A DNA stretch of 64,000 nt from Scylla paramamosain (taxonomy: Eukaryota > Arthropoda > Malacostraca > Decapoda > Portunidae). Shown one piece after another: positions 46,671 through 60,832 of this stretch (the stretch's first letter is position 1; every line of letters starts with the position of its first letter). Position numbers and translations under genes: made by a program. Location of the stretch: NCBI RefSeq assembly GCF_035594125.1, contig NC_087186.1:2209728-2273727 (forward strand), in the 5' to 3' direction. Below the pieces are notes generated by a model that ran no database searches, was not told the DNA's origin, and was given only the letters and a program-made list of their open reading frames with translations.

Positions 46671-49067
46671 TTTTTTTTTTTTTTTTATATATATAGGAAG
46701 GACACTGGCCAAGGGCAACAAAAATCTAATAAAAAAATGCCCACTGAAATACCAGTCCCATAAAAGGGTCAAAGCAGTTGGTCAAAATTTGATGAATAAG
46801 TGTCTTGAAACCTCCCTCTTGAAGGAATTCAAGTCATAGGAAGGTGGAAATACAGAAGCAGGCAGGGAGTTCCAGAGTTTTCCAGAGAAAGGGATGAATG
46901 ATTGAGAATACTGGTAAACTCGTGCGTTAGAGAGGTGGACAGAATAGAGGTGAGAGAAAGAAGAAAGTCTTGTGCAGCGAGGCCGCGGAAGGAGGTGAGG
47001 CATGCAGTTAGCAAGATCAGAAGAGGAGTTAGCATGAAAATAGCGGTAGAATACATGCAACATTGCGACGGTAAGAGAGAGGCTGAAGACAGTCAGTTAG
47101 AGGAGGGGAGTTGATGAGACGAAAAGCATTTCATTCCACCCTGTCTAGAAGAGCAGTATGAGTGGAACCTCCCCAGACATGTGAAGCATACTCCATACAT
47201 GGACGGATAAGGCCCTTGTACAGAGTTAGCAACTGGGGGGGCGGTGAGAAAAACTGGCGGAGACGTCTCAGAACACCTAACTTCATAGAAGCTGTTTTAG
47301 CTAGAGATGAGATGTGAAGTTTCCAGTTCAGATTATAAGTAAAGTACAGACCGAGGATGTTCAGTGTAGAAGAGGGGGACAGTTGAGTGTCATTAAAGAA
47401 GAGGAGATAGTTCTCTGGAAGGTTGTGTCGAGCTGATAGATGGAGGAATTGAATTTTTGAGGCATTGAACAATACCAAGTTTGCTCTGCCCCAATCAGAA
47501 ATTTTAGAAAGATCAGAAGTCAAGCGTTCTGTGTTTTCTCTGCATGATATGTTTACCTCCTGAAGGGTTGGACGTCTATGAAAAGACGTGGAAAAGTGCA
47601 GGGTGGTATCATCAGCGTAGGAGTGGATAGGACAAGAAGTTTGGTTTAGAAGATCATTAATGAATAATAAGAAGAAAGTGGGTGACAGGACAGAACCCTG
47701 AGAAACACCACTGTTAATAGATTTAGGAGAACAGTGACCGTCTACCACAGCAGCAATAGAACGGTCAGAAAGGAAACTTGAAATGAAGTTACAGAGAGAA
47801 GGATAGAAACCGTAGGAGGGTAGTTTGGAAATCAAAGCTTTGTGCCAGACTCTATCAAAAGCTTTTGATATGTCCAAGGCAACAGCAAACGTTTCACAAA
47901 AATCTCTAAAAGAGGATGACCAAGACTCAGTAAGGAAAGTCAGAAGATCACCAGTAGAGCGGCCTTGACGGAACCCATACTGGCGATCAGATAGAAGGTT
48001 GTGAAGTGATAGATGTTTAAGAATCTTCCTGTTGAGGATAGATTCAAAAACTTTAAATAGGCAGGAAATTAAAGCAATAGGACGGTAGTTTGAGGGATTA
48101 GAACGGTCACCCTTTTTAGGAACAGGTTGAATGTAGGCAAACTTCCAGCAAGAAGGAAAGGTAGATGTTGACAGACAGAGCTGAAAGTTTGACTAGGCAA
48201 GGTGCAAGCACGGAGGCACAGTTTCGGAGCACAATAGAAGGGACCCCATCAGGACCATAAGCCTTCCGAGGGTTTAGGCCAGCGAGGGCATGGAAAACAT
48301 CATTGTAAATAATTTTAATACGTGGCATGAAGTAGTCAGAGGGTGGAGGAGAGGGAGCAACAAGCCCAGAATCGTCCAAGGCGAGGGCATGGAAAAATAT
48401 CATTGAGAAGAATTTTAATACGTGGCATGAAGAGTTTTTAGCAAAGATTTGAGCGAAGAGTTCAGCTTTAGAAATAGATGTGATAGCAGTGGTGCCATCT
48501 AGTTGAAATAGAGGAGGGAAAGAAGAAGCAAAGTTATTGAAGATATTTTTGGCTAGATGCCAGAAATCACGAGGGGAGATCTTAAAAGGTTGGAGAAAGG
48601 CTAGTTGGAGAACAGACTTGGCATGGTTTCGGGCAGAAATATAAAGTGCATGAGATTCTGGTGATGGAAAGCTTAAGTACCTTTTGTGGGCCACCTCTTT
48701 ATCATGTATAGCACGAGAACAAGCTGTGTTAAACCAAGGTCTAGTAGGTTTAGGACGAGAAAAAGTGAGGAATGTACACCTCCACGCCAGACACTATCAC
48801 CTCTGTTATGCGCTCAGCAAACAAAGACGGGATTCTGACACAGAAGCAGTAGTCATTCCAAGGAAAATCAGAAAAATACCTCCTCAGGTTTTTCCCAACT
48901 AGCAGAGGCAAAACGCCAGAGCACCTTCGCTTAGGGGGATCCTGAGGAGGGATTGGAGCGATAGGACAAAATAAAGATATGAGATTGTGATCGGAGGAGC
49001 CCAACAGAGAAGAAAGGGTGACAGCATAAGCAGGATTAGAGGTCAGGAAAAGGTCAAGAATGTTGGG
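46671..49067 (-). mobile_element. LINE-A middle copy, 3' part
   Basis: It begins with a poly-T tail at 46671 that directly interrupts the outer copy, then the 3' untranslated region, C-terminal region and RT. A long frame at 47877-47131 carries DISKAFDRVWHKALISKLPS, SGVSQGSVLSPTFF and YADD. A further RT frame spans 48694-48116 ([20 protein letters not shown]), with endonuclease pieces beyond. A ~51-bp piece is duplicated (48282-48332 and 48381-48432). It ends at TGTTGGG (49067) where the inner copy starts; its 5' part is at 52367-53283. Confidence 0.92.
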
Positions 49068-52000
49068 AGGACGCAGTAGATATCTGCCGAAACGATAATT
49101 ACTCCCAGTGAGGTCTAAAGTACTGTTCAGGAGGTGCTGTGAACTTATCATTAAACCCAGCTGTGACCTCACTGAACGTTTCCCTTTGTGTCTCACAACA
49201 CAAGGGGGCAGTCACAGCCTGCCCTCTAAAGACAACTCTCTTCCTCCACACAAAACTACAAGCACCTAATAACACACACACCCTTCACTCAAAAATTTTA
49301 AAATCATGGCGACTCCTACACCAGCCTCGGAGTCCCCATCTGGGGAGGGGACCATAAATGTCCCCAGGTCGGACTGCCTTTCTGTCGACGACCCTAAGTG
49401 TCTTGACACCCCCCTCAACTTTTTCTTCATTAACTTCTGCAACATTCGCGGTCTAAGATCTAATTTTCAATCTGTAGAACACCACCTCTCCTCTTCTAAA
49501 CCTCATCGTCTTTTCCTCACTGAAACTCAGGTGTCTGAGGCAACTGACAGTAGCCCCTTTTCTGTTCCCTCCTACTTTCTCTATCCTCATTTTCGATCCA
49601 AAGCTGGATGCTGCGTTTATGTGCGCAATGACTTAACCTGCTCTCGTGCCCACGCTCTTGAATCTTCCGAGTTTTTCACCATCTGGCTACGACTACAGAG
49701 TCATTCTCATACTAAATTTATCTATGCTGTATACCTCTCTCCTAACTCCTCTGACTATAAGAAATTCTTTGACTACTTAACTTCCAAAGTGGAGCACATT
49801 CTGACCCTCTTCCCTTTTGCAGAGATCTCCATTCTTGGAGACTTCAATGTTCACCACCAGCTTTGGCTTTCCTCTCCCTTCACTGACCATCCTGGTGAAC
49901 TAGCCTACAACTTTACTATCCTCCATGACCTAGAGCAATTGGTGCAACACCTTACTCGTATTCCTCACCGTCTTGGAGATACGCCCAACATTCTTGACCT
50001 TTTCCTTACCTCTAATCCTTCTGCTTATGCTGTCACCCTTTCTTCTCCGTTGGGCTCCTCCGATCACAATCTCATATCTTTATCTTGTCCTATCACTCCA
50101 ATCCCTCCTCAGGATCCCCCTAAGCGAAGGTGCCTCTGGCGTTTTGCCTCTGCTAGTTGGGGGGACCTGAGGAGGTATTTTGCTGATTTTCCTTGGAATG
50201 ACTACTGCTTCCGTATCAGAGACCCGTCTTTGTGTGCTGAGCGCATAACAGAGGTGATAGTGTCTGGCATGGAGGCGTACATTCCTCACTCTTTTTCTCG
50301 TCCTAAACCTTCTAAACCTTGGTTTAACACAGCTTGTTCTCGTGCTATACATTATAGAGAGATGGCCCACAAAAGGTACTTAAGCCTTCCATCACCAGAA
50401 TCTTATGCACTTTATATTTCTGCCCGGAACCATGCCAAGTCTGTTCTCCAACTAGCCAAAAACTCCATTAACAGAAAATGTCAAAACCTTTCAAGATCTT
50501 ACTCCCCCAGTGATTTCTGGCATCTAGCCAAAAATATCTCCAATAACTTTGCTTCTTCTTCTTTCCCTCCTCTACTTCAACCAGATGGCACCACTGCTAT
50601 CACATCTATTTCTAAAGCTGAACTCTTTGCTCAAACCTTTGCTAAGAACTCTACCTTGGACGATTCTGGGCTTGTTCCTCCCTCTCCTCCACCCTCTTAC
50701 TACTTCATGCCGTGTATTAAAATTCTTCGCAATGATGTTTTCCATGCCCTCGCTGGCCTAAACCCTCGGAAGGCTTATGGATCTGATGGGGTCCCTCCTA
50801 TTGTTCTCCGAAACTGTGCCTCCGTGCTTGCACCCTGCCTAGTCAAACTCTTTCAGCTCTGACTGTCAACATCTACTTTTCCTTCTTGCTGGAAGTTTGC
50901 CTACATTCAACCTGTTCCTAAAAAGGGTGACCGCTCTAATCCCTCAAACTACCGTCCTATTGCTTTAATTTCCTGCTTATCTAAAGTTTTTGAATCTATC
51001 CTCAACAGAAAGATTCTTAAACATCTATCACTTCACAACCTTCTATCTGATCGCCAGTATGGGTTCCGTCAAGGCCGCTCTACTGGTGATCTTCTGGCTT
51101 TCCTTACTGAGTCTTGGTCATCCTCATTTAAAGACTTTGGTGAAACTTTTGCTGTTGCCTTGGGCATATCAAAAGCCTTTGATAGAGTCTGGCACAAAGC
51201 TTTGATTTCCAAACTACCCTCCTACGGTTTCTATCTTTCTCTCTGTAACTTCATCTCAAGTTTCCTTTCTGACCGTTCTATTGCTGCTGTGGTAGACGGT
51301 CACTGTTCTTCTCCTAAATCAATTAACAGTGGTGTTCCTCAGGGTTCTGTCCTGTCACCCACTCTCTTCTTATTATTCATTAATGATCTTCTAAACCAAA
51401 CTTCTTGTCCTATCCACTCCTATGCTGACGATACCACCCTGCACTTTTCCACGTCTTTTCATAGACGTCCAACCCTTCAGGAGGTAAACATATCACGCAG
51501 GGATGCCACAGAACGCCTGATTTCTGATCTTTCTAAAATTTCTGATTGGGGCAGAGCAAACTTGGTATTGTTCAATGCCTCAAAAAATCAATTCCTCCAT
51601 CTATCAACTCGACACAACCTTCCAGACAACTATCCCCTCTTCTTCAATGACACTCAACTGTCCCCATCTTCTACACTGAACATCCTCGGTCTGTCCTTTA
51701 CTTATAATCTGAATTGGAAACTTCACATCTCATCTCTAGCTAAAACAGCTTCTATGAAGTTAGGTGTTCTGAGACGTCTCCACCACTTTTTCTCACCCCC
51801 CAAGCTGCTAACTCTGTACAAGGGCTTTATCCGTCCACGTATGGAGTATGCTTCACATGTCTGGGGGTTTCCACTCATACTGCTCTTCTAGACAGGGTGG
51901 AATCAAAAGCTTTTCGTCTCATCAACTCCTCTCCTCTAACTGACTGTCTTCAGCCTCTCTCTCACCGCCGCAATGTTGCATATCTAGCTGTCTTCTACGG

Positions 52001-52366
52001 CTATTTTCATGCCAACTGCTCTTTTGATCTTGCTAACTGCATGCCTCCTCTCCTTCCGCGGCCTCGCTGCACAAGACTTTCTTCTTTCTCTCACCCCTAT
52101 TCTGTCCACCTCTAACGCAAGAGTTAGCCAGTATTCTCAATCATTCATCTCTTTCTCTGGTAAATTGTGGAACTCCCTGCCTGCTTCTCTATTTCCATCT
52201 TCCTATGACTTGAATTCCTTCAAGAGGGAGGTTTCAAGACACTTTTCCACCAATTTTTGACCACTGCTTTGACCCTTTTATGGGACTGGTATTTCAGTGG
52301 GCATTTTTTTATTAGATTTTTGTTGCCCTTGGCCAGTATCCTTCCTACATAAAAAAAAAAAAAAAA
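49068..52366 (+). mobile_element. LINE-A inner copy, full length
   Basis: The best-preserved LINE-A: a 3.3-kb element on the plus strand with leader (49068-49305), one ORF (49306-52260), a 3' untranslated region (CCAATTTTTGACCACTGC ... GCCCTTGGCCAGTATCC) and a poly-A tail at 52350-52366. It is inserted in the middle LINE-A copy in the opposite orientation. Only about six bases of the target are missing. No ORF1 precedes the EN-RT ORF, and all copies with a 5' end share the same start, so the family appears to have a single ORF. Confidence 0.93.
49306..52260 (+). pseudogene. LINE-A endonuclease-reverse transcriptase (one nonsense codon, two frameshifts)
   Basis: The frame from ATG 49306 ([15 protein letters not shown]) spans about 985 codons. 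Endonuclease: [20 protein letters not shown] with catalytic Glu, [12 protein letters not shown] with Asp and Asn, and [10 protein letters not shown] with Asp-His. [72 protein letters not shown], and YADD at 51421-51432. The C-terminal region ([18 protein letters not shown] block) has no RNase H. Defects are TGA at 50860-50862, a small deletion near 51868 that shifts the frame, and a two-base loss near 52114 that restores it. It makes the cDNA and nicks target DNA in intact relatives; it is Jockey/CR1-like in layout. This copy is nearly but not fully intact. Confidence 0.93.
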
Positions 52367-53283
52367 TTTCCAAGACGGTCAGGAATACGAGTAGGGTGTT
52401 GCACCAATTGTCTAGGTTATGGAGGATAGCCAAGTTGTAGGCTAGTTCACCAGGATGGTCAGTGAAGGGAGAGGAAAGCCAAAGCTGGTGGTGAACATTG
52501 AAGTCTCCAAGAATGGAGATCTCTGCAAAAGGGAAGAGGGTCAGAATGTGCTCTACTTTGGAAGTTAAGTAGTCAAAGAATTTCTTATAATAAGAGGAGT
52601 TAGGTGAGAGGTTTACAGCACATATAAATTTAGTATGAGAATGACTCTGTAGTCGTAGCCAGATGGTGGAAAACTTGGAAGATTCAAGAGCGTGGGCACG
52701 AGAGCAGGTTAAGTCATTGCGCACATGAACGCAGCATCCAGCTTTGGATCGAAAATGACGATAGAGAAAGCAGGAGGGAACAGAAAAGGGGCTACTGTCA
52801 GTTGCCTCAGACACCTGAGTTTCAGTGAGGAAAAGAAGATGAGGTTTAGAAGAGAAGAGCTGGTGTTCTACAGATTGAAAATTAGATCTTAGACCGCGAA
52901 TGTTGCAGAAGTTAATGAAGAAAAAGTTGAGGGGGGTGTCAAGACACTTATGGTCGTTGACAGAAAGGCAGTCCGACCTGGGGACATTTATAGTCCTCTC
53001 CCCAGATGGGGACTCCGAGGCTGGTGTAGGAGTCGCCATGATGATTTTAAAATTTTTGAGTGGAGGGTGTGTGTGTTATTAGGTGCTTGTAGTTTTGTGT
53101 GGAGGAAGAGAGTTGTCTTTAGAGGGCAGGCTGTGACTGCCCCCTTGTGTTGTGAGACACAAAGGGAAACGTTCAGTGAGGTCACAGCTGGGTTTAATGA
53201 TAAATTCACAGCACCCCCTGAACAGTGCCTTAGACCTCATTGGGAGTAATTATCGTTTCGGTAGGTGTCTACTGCCTCCTCCT
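52367..53283 (-). mobile_element. LINE-A middle copy, 5' part
   Basis: This continues the endonuclease of the middle copy from CCAAGACGGTC to the 5' end at about 53283. The N-terminal ORF (ATG 53039, [16 protein letters not shown]) is open through the endonuclease ([38 protein letters not shown]) until it reaches inner-copy sequence. The leader and 5' end (GTAGACACCTACC...) are complete. Confidence 0.92.
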
Positions 53284-55793
53284 ACTACTTCATACATGCT
53301 TCATACATGGACGGATAAGGCCCTTGTACAGAGTTAACAGCCGGGGGATTGAGAAAAATTGATGGAGACGTCTCAGAACACCTAAATTCATAGAAGCTGT
53401 TTTAGCTTGAAATGTGAAGTTTCCCGTTCAGATTATAAGTAAATGAAAGACCGAGGATGTTCAGTTTAGAAGAGGGGGACAGTTGAGTGACATTGAAGAA
53501 AAGAGGATATTTGTCTGAAAGGTTGTGTTGAGTTGACAGATGGAGGATTTAAGTTTTTGAGGCATTAAACAATACCAGGTTTGCTCTGCCCGAGTCATAA
53601 ATTTTAGAAAGATCAGAAGCCAGGCTTTCTGTGTTTTCCCTGCGTGAAATGTTTACTTCCTAAAGGGTTGAATGTTTACGAAAAGACATGGAAAAGTGCA
53701 GGGTAATATCATCACCGGAGGAGTGGATAGGACAAGAAGTTTGGTTTAGAAGATCACTAATAAATGATAAGAAGAGAGTGGGTGACAGGACAGTACCCTG
53801 ACGAACACCACGGTTAATAGAGTTAGGAGAAGAAAGAAAGGACATTTGAGATGAAATTACAGAGAGAAGGAGAGAAGCCATAGGAGGATAGTTTAAAAAT
53901 TAATGCTTTGTGCCAGACTCTATCAAAATTTTTTGATATGTCCAAGGGAACAGCAAAAGTTTCACCAAAATCTCTAAAAGAGGATGACCAAGACTCAGTA
54001 AGGAAAGCCAGAAGATCATCAGTAGAGCGCCCTTCACGGAACCCATATTGGCGATCAGATAGAGGGTTGTGAAGTGGTATATATTAAAGAATCTTCCAGT
54101 TGATGATAGATTCAAAAACTTTAAATAGGCAAGAAATTAAAGCAATAAGACGGTAGTTTGAGGGATTAGAACGGTCGCACTTTTTAGGACCAAGCAGAAT
54201 GTTGGAAAACTTCCAGCAAGAAGAAAAGGTAGATGTTGACAGACAGAGCTGAAAGAGTATGACTAGGCAAGGTGGAAGCACGGAGGCACAGTTTCGGAGA
54301 ACAATATGAGGGACGCCTTCAGGCCATTAAGCCTTCGAAGAGTATAGGCCAACAAAGACATGGAAAACATCATTGCAAAGAATTTTAATATGTAGCATAA
54401 AGTAGTCAGAGAGTGGAGAAGAAGGAGGAACAAGCCCAGAATTGTCCAAGGTAGCGATTTTAGCAAAGGTTTGAGCGAAGACTTCACCTTTAGAAATAAC
54501 TGTGATAGCAGTGCTGCCATCTGGTTGAAATAAAAGAGGGAAAGAAGAGGAATCAAAGTTATTGGTGATATTTTTGGCTAGGTGTCAGAAGTCGCGAGAG
54601 GAGTTAGATCTTGAAAGATTTTGATACTTTCTGGTAATGAAGAAGTTTTTGGCTAGTTGGAGAACAGACTTGGCATGGCTCCGGGCAGAAATATAAAGTG
54701 CATAAAATTCTGGTGATGGAAGGCTTAAGTACGTTTTCTGGGCCACCTCTCTGTCATGTATAGCAAGAGAACAAGCTGTGTTAAACCAAAATTTGGAAAG
54801 TTTAGATCGAGAAAAAGAGTGAGGAATGTACGCCTCCATGCCAAACACCATCACGTCTGTTTATGTTATGCTCTCGGGACATAAAGACGGCTCTCTGACA
54901 AGAAAGCAGTAGTTATTCCAAGGATCCTGAGGAGGGACTGGACCGATAGGACACGATACAGATATGATATTGTGATCGGAGGAGCCCAACGAAAAGGAGA
55001 GGGTGACAGTATAAGCAGGATTAGAGGTTAGGAAAAGATCAAGAATGTTGGGCGTATCTCCAAGACGGTCAGAAATACGAGAAGGATGTTGCACCAACTG
55101 CTCTAGGTCCTGGAGGATAGCAAAGTTGAAGGCTAGTTCACCAGGATGGTCAGTGAAGGGGAAGGAAAGCCTAAGCTGGTGGTAAACATTGAAGTCTCTA
55201 AGAATGGTGATCTCTGCAAAATGAAAGAGAGTCAAAATGTGCTCCACTTTGGAAGTTAAGTAGTCAAAGAATTTCTTATCGTCAGAGTTAGGTGAGAAGT
55301 ATACATCACAGATAAATTTAGTTTGAGAGTGACTCTGTAGTCGTAGCCAGATGGTGGAAAACTCGGAAGATTCAGTAGCGTGGACACGAGAGCACGTTAA
55401 GTTTTTGCGCACATAATCGAAAATGAGGATAGAGAAAGGATGGAACAGAAAAGGGGCTACTGTCAGTTGCCTCAGACACTTGAGTGTCAGTGAGGAAAAG
55501 AAGATTAGGTTTAAAAGATTAGATCTTAGACCGCGAATGTTGCAAAGTTAATAAAGAAAAAAGTTGAGGGGGGTGTTAACACACTTAGGGGCATTGTCAG
55601 AAATGTCGGACAAATGTCTGACCTGAGGACATTTGTGGTACCCTCACCAGATGGGGACTCCGAGCCTGGTGTAGGAATCGCCTTTATGATTTTGAAATTT
55701 TGAGTGAAGGGTGTGTGTGTTATTATGTGCTTGAAGTTTTGTGTGGAGGAAGAGAGTTGTCTTTAGAGGACAGTCTGTGACTGTTCCCTTGTA
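53284..55793 (-). mobile_element. LINE-A outer copy, main part
   Basis: It resumes exactly where 46670 left off (TTCATACATGGACGGATAAGG) and covers RT, linker, endonuclease and most of the leader, ending in the 5' untranslated region at 55793. Frames are short and broken (54854-54585, 55412-54861 with [18 protein letters not shown]), so it is older than the copies inside it. LINE-B sequence follows immediately. Confidence 0.9.
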
Positions 55794-56552
55794 AGATTTA
55801 GAGAGGATGAATGAATGGACGGATAGATGGCAAATGCAGTTTAATGTCTACAAATGCAAAGTATTTATCGTAGGTAGAGGAAACCAACACAGTAGATACA
55901 CAATAAGCAACGAAACTTTGGTAGGTACAGGGTATGAGAAAGATTTAGGAATTCTAGTTAGCTCTGAACTCCATCTAGGAAAACAATGCATAGAGGCCAG
56001 AAACAAGGGAAATAGGGTATTAGAATTATTTTTTGGGAGTGTTAAAAGCAGTAAGCTCGAAGTAATATTTAAGTTATATTTGCCGCTGGTCAGACCTCAT
56101 CTAGACTACGCCGTGCAGTTCTGGTTCCCACATTACAAGAAAGATATAGGGCTATTAGAATCAGTACAGAGGAAAATGACTAAAAGGATATAGGGGATGA
56201 GAAGCATTCCTTACGACGCGAGGTTGAAGCTGTTAAATTTATATTCTTTAGAGAGACGTAGGTTAAGGGGATAGAAGTATTTAAGTGTTTTAAGGGTTAT
56301 AACAAGAGGGGATGTAAGCAAAATTCTTATGATTAGCAACCACGATAGAACAAGAAATAACAGGTTCATGCTTGAAAAATTTACTAAAAAAAAAGAAATT
56401 GGTTCTCAAATAGAGTGGTAGATAAGTGGAACGGACTTAGTAATCATGTTGTTAGTGAAACACATTAGGGAACTTGAAGAGAAGATGAGACAGGTTTATG
56501 GATGGGGCTGATAGGTGGAAATAAGTAGGTATAATTTGATACAGGGACTGCC

Positions 56553-56560
<8 letters not shown>
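55794..56560 (+). mobile_element. LINE-B, right part (RT end and 3' tail)
   Basis: The open frame 55807-56193 continues the RT ORF: MNEWTDRWQMQFNVYKCKVF, YEKDLGILVSSELHLGKQC, LYLPLVRPHLDYAVQFWFPH. After TAG at 56191 the same family sequence goes on (RSIPYDARLKLLNLYSLERR in frame, then NRVVDKWN and LSNHVV) to the tail with ACAGGGACTGCCACT. The same tail occurs in reverse at 25273-25360. Confidence 0.85.
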
Positions 56561-57536
<976 letters not shown>

Positions 57537-57746
57537 TGAAATACATTTATATTGTATAAACGAAAACGAAATTCTTTCCAGAAATCTGAATTTTTAATGT
57601 ACAAACCTAACTCATTGACATATGAAAAGGACATCCATTTTATACATTTAAAAATGGGTATATAGCACAAACTGAGTTATTTAAATATCAAAAGTATATT
57701 CACTTCACACTTGAATAGGAAGGAAAATTGAAAGACCAACTGATGG
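57537..57746. other. Upstream region of the secreted-peptide gene
   Basis: Unique AT-rich sequence without a gene; the likely proximal upstream region of the promoter at 57747. Confidence 0.4.
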
Positions 57747-57779
57747 ATATTTAAGTCCAGGGCAGCTGTCGTTCACTAC
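57747..57779 (+). promoter_or_regulatory. TATA-like box and initiator
   Basis: ATATTTAAG at 57747-57755 is followed 28 bases later by an initiator-like TTCACT, with the A at 57775 as putative +1. The spacing matches a core TATA-Inr promoter and leaves a 72-base leader before ATG 57847. Prediction from sequence only. Confidence 0.5.
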
Positions 57780-57846
57780 CTTTCTTTGCCAACAGTGTCG
57801 TGGCAGCAGGTTTCACCTCCATAGACATACGTGTGTTACCGGCGCC

Positions 57847-57885
57847 ATGCGCTTTACATTGCTGATTTTGGCGGTCTTCATGATG
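57847..57885 (+). CDS. Secreted peptide gene, exon 1 (signal peptide start)
   Basis: ATG 57847 starts 13 codons, MRFTLLILAVFMM, a basic residue followed by a hydrophobic run, as at the start of a signal peptide. The next bases are GTGAGT, a consensus splice donor after a complete codon (phase 0). A TATA-like box and an initiator lie upstream at the right spacing. The context GCGCCATG is acceptable for initiation. I do not recognise the protein; its small first exon and signal sequence are typical of secreted peptide precursors such as neuropeptides or antimicrobial peptides, which is a guess at class only. Confidence 0.55.
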
Positions 57886-58630
<745 letters not shown>

Positions 58631-59590
58631 CTTCTTGTCCTATCCACTCCTACGCTGATGATACCACCCTGCACTTTTCCACGTCTTTTCATAGACGTCC
58701 AACCCTTCAGGAGGTGAACATATCACGCAGGGAAGCCACAGAACGCCTGACTTCTGATCTTTCTAAAATTTCTGATAGGGGCAGAGCAAACTTAGTATTG
58801 TTCAATGCCTCAAAAACTCAATTCCTCCATCTATCAACTCGACACAACCTTTCAGACAACTATCCTCTCTTCTTCAATGACACTCAAATGTCCTCCTCTT
58901 CTACACTGAACATCTTCGGTCTGTCCTTTACTTATAATCTGAACTGGAAACTTCACATCTCATCTCTAGCTAAAACAGCTTCTATGAAGTTAGGTGTTCT
59001 TAGACGTCTCCGCCAGTTTTTCTCACCCCCCCAGCTGCTAACTCTGTACAAGGGCCTTATCCGTCCATGTATGGAGTATGCTTCACATGTCTGGGGGGGT
59101 TCCACTCATACTGCTCTTCTTGACAGGGTGGAATCTAAAGCTTTTCGTCTCATCAACTCCTCTCCTCTAACTGACTGTCTTCAGCCTCTCTCTCACCGCT
59201 GCAATGTTGCATATCTAGCTGTCTTCTACCGCTATTTTAATGCTAACTGCTCTTCTGATCTTGTTAACTGCATGCCTCCCCTCCTTCCGCGGCCTCGCTG
59301 CACATGACTTTCTTCTTTCTCTCACCCCTATTCTGTCCACCTCTCTAACGCAAGAGTTAACCAGTATTCTCAATCATTCATCCCTTTCTCTAGTAAACTC
59401 TGGAACTCCCTGCCTGCTTCTGTATTTCCACCTTCCTATGACTTGAATTCCTTCAAGAGAGAGGTTTCAAGACACTTATCCACCAATTTTTGACCACTGC
59501 TTTGACCCTTTTATGTGACTGGCATTTCAGTGGGCATTTTTTTTTATCAGATTTTTGTTGCCCTTGGCCAGTGTCCTTCCTGCATAAAAA
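58631..59590 (+). mobile_element. LINE-A copy 15, 5'-truncated (RT end and 3' tail)
   Basis: It begins just before the YADD block ([18 protein letters not shown]) and stays open through [19 protein letters not shown] to TGA at 59305, a nonsense change within RPRCTR. The same frame continues to the natural end at about 59494, followed by the 3' untranslated region and an A-rich tail merging into AT repeats. It lies in intron 1 of the secreted-peptide gene in the same orientation. Confidence 0.92.
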
Positions 59591-59739
59591 AAATATATAT
59601 ATACATATATACATAGATAAATAGAATAACTGCCTTCCTGTAGTCATTTAGCGATTCTTCCCTCTATCCCAGTTCGCACATTATAAGCATCAAACCACTA
59701 CAACTTCCTCGCTATACTTTTTTTTTTTTCTACAGTTAT

Positions 59740-60700
59740 TCTATGTATGCCCATAGCTTTGCCACACTTTAACCCAACTATCGCTTTCTGAACCTCATCT
59801 TTACTAATTATTCGCTAAATATAGGTTCCATCTCCACCTGCTTTCATACCTATATTATGAATATTACTGCCTCCCTTACTGTTTCGTCTTTTCCACACAC
59901 CTTCCATGGTTCCAGTATCTCTTTGCTACTTACAAGATCTCCATCCTCTCTCTTCATTCTCGTACTTCCATTCTCCTCTACTTACTTCCTTCCAAAACAA
60001 CTTATTCTCATAACATCTTGCCATTTCAATCATGGTAATGTTCCAAAACCAGTACTGTTTTTTTTTCTGATAATTTTGGTTTCCTATGCCACTTTTTTTT
60101 CTGCAACATTTTCTCGAAAGACGTGTTTTATTTTTTTTCTCTTTTAACAGCATTCGTAATCTCTTATTTCACCCCTGAGTTTTCTGTACCCCACCACTTA
60201 TGGTGCTGCTATAGCCACTATATCCTTGAATACTTTAAAGACCTCTACATTTCATTCCCTCCAAACTACCGTCCTGCCTTGTCTTAGTCTTTCACATGCC
60301 TATTTTTTTTTTTTATACCCCTCTCTATTCTCCTTCCTGGCTAACATTTCACTAGCCAGTATCGTACTTACTTTTTCTCTCTTTATCAGTATTGGTATTA
60401 TATTTCCATCTATCTTCCATTTTAATTTTAACTAATGAATAGTAGTCTGACATCACTCTCACAGAAAGAGCGTCAATCACATGTTTGTTTGATATCTCAT
60501 CATCTGCTTTTAATTTTCAATTATTTCTCTCATCAACAGTACACCACACAACTCTTCCTTTAACTCCCGCACCTCACCTCACTCTCATTTCCTTTAATGC
60601 AGTCAATCATTCCCGAACATTCCATGTGTGTCTCGTCATCGTCAGTGTTCACACATCATTCAGTTTGCCAAAAGAGGCAGGCAAACCCGTACGAACAACA
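59740..60700 (-). mobile_element. LINE-E fragment, antisense in intron 1
   Basis: On the minus strand broken frames read the linker and start of an RT from another LINE family: ARCYENKLFWKEVSRGEWKY, then SKDEVQKAIVGLKCGKAMGI, the block that begins RT in many arthropod LINEs (EV..AI..LK.GKA.G.D). Upstream pieces near 60300-60600 (VMSDYYSLVKIKM-type, KERKSKYD) fit the region after the endonuclease. Decayed and truncated; clade not resolved. Confidence 0.6.
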
Positions 60701-60788
60701 TTGATATTTTTTTTATCATTCAAATGTGTGTGCTAATATAATTATAAGTTATAACTAGTTAGCAAGACGTCATGCATATCCTTTGCAG

Positions 60789-60832
60789 TGCGGATGGGGT
60801 AACATCAACGGCCTCAAGATCCCTTTCGAAGA
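60789..60832 (+). CDS. Secreted peptide gene, exon 2
   Basis: Between an acceptor (ATATCCTTTGCAG, ending 60788) and a donor (GTAAGT, 60833-60838) lie 44 bases. Read in phase 0 after exon 1 they encode CGWGNINGLKIPFE plus two bases. The frame is open, and the end phase fits exon 3 exactly. The hydrophobic start may complete the signal peptide, with cleavage somewhere after the Cys-Gly-Trp-Gly. Intron 1 is 2.9 kb and is filled by LINE-A, LINE-E and (AT)n. Confidence 0.55.

Noticed and set aside
46671..53283. Two separate truncated LINE-A copies on either side of the full-length one
   Set aside because: Their ends meet at adjacent positions of the LINE-A consensus, so they are one element split by an insertion.
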